NCBI GenBank assembly: GCA_019914945.1
Contig: CM034105.1
Coordinates: 6,200,001-6,264,000, forward strand
DNA from: Typha latifolia
Lineage: Eukaryota > Streptophyta > Magnoliopsida > Poales > Typhaceae
Length of the DNA stretch: 64,000 bases
Reading direction: 5' to 3'
Shown here: piece after piece, positions 61,110-64,000 of the stretch
Position numbering within the stretch: the first letter of the stretch is position 1
Layout: every line of letters begins with the position of its first letter
Translations under genes and position numbers: made by a program
The notes under the pieces: generated by a model
The model's input: the letters and a program-made list of their open reading frames with translations, nothing else
Told to the model about the DNA's origin: nothing
The model's database searches: none

Positions 61110-62015
61110 TGATAAGCTCTGATACCAATTTGATAAGCTCTAATACCAATTGATAGAATCTGATACCAAATGATAAGCTCTGATACTAAATGATAGACTC
61201 TAATACCAAATTGTTAGGCTCTGAAACAAAATGATCGGCTACAGAACAATTCCTTAAGATCTAAATTTTTTGTAGGAAACAGTCTGTGCAACCGTGGGAA
61301 AATATTCATCAAATATTCTTTTTTAGTTATAAAATTATTAAGATAATTAGGTTGGATCCGTAACTTCCTAATATACAACTTTCGTATTTATGCCCTTCAC
61401 ATATTCGAATTGTAGCAGGGACGAAAATACGGAATAACGTGGGTGATGGTGGTGGTGACGGGTGGAGTGGATGTTAGGGTAATGGATGGATATGGAGATG
61501 AGGATGGATTGTGGAAGTGAGTAAAGGAACTAGACGAAAGGAACAAAGTGGTCGAGATCCTAAAAAAGAGGGGTGACTCGACAGTCGAGGGAGAGTAGAA
61601 GCGAGGAGAAACCTTGCCAACGAAAGATGTGGAAGGATGGTGAAGAGTGAGGAGGGAGAAGTCTAGAGAGAAGATAAGAGGCAAGAAATTAATAATCCAA
61701 TTCCATAATGAAGTTGCCACATATTTATAAAGGCTAGCCAATAAGTTCTAAAACAATATGAAACCCTAACAAACCAATTAAACTAGTATTCCTTATCTTC
61801 TCCGATTACCTCTCAGATTAAGATTTCATTTTGTCACAGATAGATTCCTAATCTGAAGAATTCATAAATTCCAATGTTGTAGATCTTGAGGTTAGAGAGC
61901 TTATCAAACTAGTTTGATATTATTTGGATATGTGAAGAATATTCTACGAATAGTTTTCTAAAACTGCGCAGAGCTAAATTTAGCTAATTAAATAAAATCC
62001 TAACTAAGTATATCA
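61110..62015 (-). repeat. Family-B 5' LTR
   Basis: Matches 55345-56243. Its plus-strand left edge (61110-61230) holds about six copies of the 20-bp TGATAAGCTCTGATACCAA-type unit, one more than the 3' LTR. Confidence 0.92.
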
Positions 62016-62046
62016 ACGTGTTTAGGGTTGTGGGTGTTACAGACTC

Positions 62047-62482
62047 ATTATACCCTACCTCTATATATAGAAGGGCGGGGCTTTTTTGTTATTCAGCTAA
62101 GAATCCAAGAATCTAAGTATCCAAGCATTGAGAATTAATTGAGTTTAGTTAGTTTTTTATTACCATATTTACTATTTTATCGTAGCGGTAGATCCTCTAA
62201 TGCTTCCAAACCTTAGCCACCTCTTACCACAAAAATCCACCCTACAATACGGCCACCCACCACCATCCTTGGCCGTCCGCCACCCTCCGACAACCCCCAC
62301 AACATCAAATATTTACCGTTCTGCTCTCTCTAATCTATCTCCACTATTTTATTTTTAAATTTTCAACTTGACCTCCGATTTAGGTCAAACTAGAGCCATT
62401 AGAACCTTAACTCACAAGTTATCTCTACCTAAATTTTCATAATTCTCTTACGTCCAGATCGGTCCAGATCTAGTTCGTAATA
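62047..62482 (+). repeat. Family-A copy 2, rest of 5' LTR
   Basis: Resumes with ATTATACCCTACCTC after the GACTC duplication. It contains a TATA-like CTATATATAGAAGGG at 62060 and ends CGTAATA, followed at 62483 by the primer site TTGGTATCAAAGCC. The final CA has become TA. The segment with CACCCTCCGACAACC and GACCTCCGATTTAGGTC matches the LTR of copy 1 in the opposite orientation. Confidence 0.85.
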
Positions 62483-62520
62483 TTGGTATCAAAGCCAATG
62501 TTCCTCGAAAGATAATTAGC

Positions 62521-63830
62521 ATGTGTTCCAAGGCCAACGAGGAGGTATCGACCATAGAGGACCACGATCTCATCTCCGCTCCTATGGGAGTTTCTTTAGT
62601 GCCCCCTCCAACCCCAGTAACTATCGATGGCAAGTCACAAACGTTGGCAAAAGTTTTTTTTAAAGCATTTTCGATCGAGTCAAAAAAGAATGCGAAGGAG
62701 ATCCAAACAGCCTTCAAGCACTCGTTTCAGGCCTTGATAGAGGTCCTACTAGCTGCCCTCCATCGACCTGTGCCGCCAGCGCCACCGGCCAACATGGAAT
62801 TCGACCACCCATGACAAGAAAACCCAAGCCACGGAGGGGATAAGCCAGCCAAAATCACGGCCTCGACCCCTCCTCCGACCGCGGTGGAGGTCCCTCCACC
62901 ACCGCAGATCCTCACAGCCGCCGCAGCGACATCGGAGCAGCCGGTAGAGACGACTCCCGAGTCATCTTCCCCACCCGCGGTGAGAGCTAGAGCTGAAAAC
63001 CCTAGCCTCCCATCGGTGGCCATCCGGTCGGTCCCAGCCCCCACTACCTTGTCCAGGCCCTTCCATAGGACCCCCGCACCTAAGCCAAACTAGCGACAGC
63101 CACAACAAAGGCTCGAAGAGCGCCATCGACGACCCTCCTTGCAGTAGCAAAACCACGGCAAGTGGCTGCGTGTCCGGCATTCCAGAGGTCAACCACCTCG
63201 GGCCAACTACAACCCATTGGTGGCAACCGCAGCTGCCGGAGACCACCAAATGGCCGAACCCGACGGCCACGCTCGCGACATTATTACCCGAGCAAGCCCA
63301 CGTAGGGGTGGCTTCCGCAGGCCTCACCACCACCTCGGCTCCACGATAGTGGGACTATGGCCACCAACCGTAGCCGTCGGGGATCAGGGGACCTGCCTGC
63401 GAGCTACCACAGCCGCCGTTGCAGCCACCCGAGCCCGAGATCGATATTTGGCTTCCACTGTTGCTCGCCGCCGCGAGGACTAGCCAAGGGCCGATTGTCG
63501 ACGACCCACGATCAAACCCAATAACCGCTACCCCCATGCCAGACCACAGCAACGTCCCTAGGCTGAAATTTAATTTCAGCCCTAGCGTTAGGTTTTTGGG
63601 TATTGAGGGAGAGATGAGGTGCACGTATCTTGAGGCTTTTAAATTTTTGCCATCTAATTCTATCAACTTGCTTGAACCAATTGGGAGGTCATGAGCATGA
63701 CTTAGTGCTCGAGGAAAACTAGTGGAATGAATTGGTGGGCATGCACTATCAAACTGAGTCGTATTTGTATGCAGACCCGTGGGCCTATGAGCACAATGTA
63801 AATTAGAAGATCCAGCTCGCATACTAGTCA
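62521..63830 (+). pseudogene. Family-A copy 2, truncated gag
   Basis: Starts MCSKANEEVSTIEDHDLISA at 62521 and follows the copy 1 gag opening (VFFKAFSIESKKNAKE). It ends that frame at 62814, then goes through a Pro/Ala-rich region in other frames. EMRCTYLEAFKFLPSN at 63613 and WNELVGMHYQTESYLYADPW near 63735 correspond to the copy 1 segment just before the gag core. The core and zinc knuckle are deleted, and the sequence passes directly into the pre-LTR segment. Confidence 0.7.
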
Positions 63831-63862
63831 CCTTGAGACAAGGTGTCGGAAGCATGGTGGAT

Positions 63863-64000
63863 TGTTATGATCCGACCACATGGGTTAAGTCGAGTCAAGT
63901 CGAGCCGAGTCTAGTTTAGTCATGTGAGCCATTAAGGCAAGTCAAAATAAGTCATGACAACTCTTAAGGCAAGTCGAAATAAGTCATGACAGCTCTTAAG
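63863..64000 (+). repeat. Family-A copy 2, start of 3' LTR (cut by window end)
   Basis: TGTTATGATCCGACCACATG and the following AGGCAAGTC/AAGTCATGACA repeats match the 5' LTR start at 52371-52510 almost base for base. Confidence 0.9.

Larger units (their letters stand above)
55345..62015 (-). mobile_element. Family-B Ty3/gypsy chromovirus, complete structure
   Basis: A 6671-bp element in minus orientation with LTRs at 55345-56243 (3', 899 bp) and 61110-62015 (5', 906 bp). The target duplication ACGTG lies at 55340-55344 and 62016-62020. Order on the minus strand: 5' LTR, primer site, gag with zinc knuckle, protease, RT, RNase H, integrase, chromodomain, polypurine tract (AGGTGGGGGAAGCG at about 56270-56250), 3' LTR. 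The LTRs are closely similar along their length. The coding region has scattered stops and frame breaks. It sits inside the family-C solo LTR. Confidence 0.93.
52643..62041. mobile_element. Family-C solo LTR (~2.7 kb) split by family-B element
   Basis: Starts TGTAACAACCAAATC at 52643 and ends ..TTGTGGGTGTTACA at 62041, with an exact 5-bp duplication GACTC at 52638-52642 and 62042-62046. Removing family B (55345-62015 plus its duplication) leaves about 2.72 kb of non-coding DNA. It has a GC-rich start (52680-53150), an (AT)n run at about 53192-53222 and an AT-rich remainder. No internal region or second LTR exists, so this is a solo LTR from recombination. The layout resembles Del/Tekay LTRs. 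Confidence 0.85.
52371..64000 (+). mobile_element. Family-A LTR retrotransposon, copy 2, outer layer of a nest
   Basis: The 5' LTR starts TGTCACGATCCGACC at 52371, is broken at 52642 by the family-C insertion, resumes at 62047 and ends at 62482. Primer site, a gag fragment and the 3' LTR start (TGTTATGATCCGACC, 63863) follow; the 3' LTR runs off the window. The LTR start, primer site, gag opening and pre-LTR segment (AGACAAGGTGTCGGAAG) match copy 1 at 40676-44071. The interior is only 1380 bp and lacks pol. Confidence 0.88.

Noticed and set aside
1..64000. Prokaryotic-type defence system, CRISPR array, rRNA or free-standing tRNA gene
   Set aside because: No spaced identical direct repeats of CRISPR type, no bacterial-style gene clusters and no complete tRNA cloverleaf. 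The only tRNA-like sequence is the SINE head at 19500-19560.

Overview
This is nuclear DNA of a flowering plant. The large intron-rich gene, the DUF4283-type LINEs, the Ty3/gypsy chromoviruses with initiator-Met-tRNA primer sites and the plant MuDR-type transposon all point there. A GC-rich first exon followed by AT-rich introns suggests a monocot, but I cannot fix the species. There is no prokaryotic operon, CRISPR array or rRNA gene.

There is one convincing host gene. On the minus strand from 24253 to 8140 I can assemble 13 exons that keep phase and total 2502 nt (833 codons plus stop). They encode a DAG-lipase-like class-3 lipase with four N-terminal membrane segments and the nucleophile motif GHSLGG. 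About 1 kb upstream on the same strand, 25532-25254 is a second, diverged copy of its first exon, ending in the same phase. It is either an alternative first exon or the stump of a tandem duplicate. The introns hold a tRNA-derived SINE with a 16-bp target duplication, a 222-bp tandem duplication and long microsatellites, one of which abuts a splice donor.

The rest is layered transposons. 1-6712: a degenerate LINE with an LTR-like insertion. 26281-33298: a decayed gypsy chromovirus (minus strand) carrying two Del/Tekay-like solo LTRs. 33590-33736: a LINE 3' tail. 35291-44169: a Mutator-like element with a 9-bp target duplication. It carries a broken MuDR-type transposase and, on the other strand, a GRF-zinc-finger/coiled-coil gene. 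Its right terminal repeat is split by a gag-only LTR element (family A, 40676-44071). 44256-46240: an internally deleted LINE. 46374-47285: a solo LTR. 48807-50010: a gypsy gag relic, followed by 115-bp tandem repeats and hAT-like debris.

52371-64000 is a three-level nest that the target duplications resolve. A second family-A element starts at 52371. Its 5' LTR was entered by a ~2.7-kb solo LTR (family C, 52643-62041, duplication GACTC). That solo LTR was in turn entered by a complete chromovirus (family B, 55345-62015, duplication ACGTG). Family-A sequence resumes at 62047, and its 3' LTR runs off the window at 64000. All transposon ORFs carry stops or frameshifts, so present-day autonomous activity is unlikely. 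Intact target duplications nevertheless show that several insertions are fairly young.
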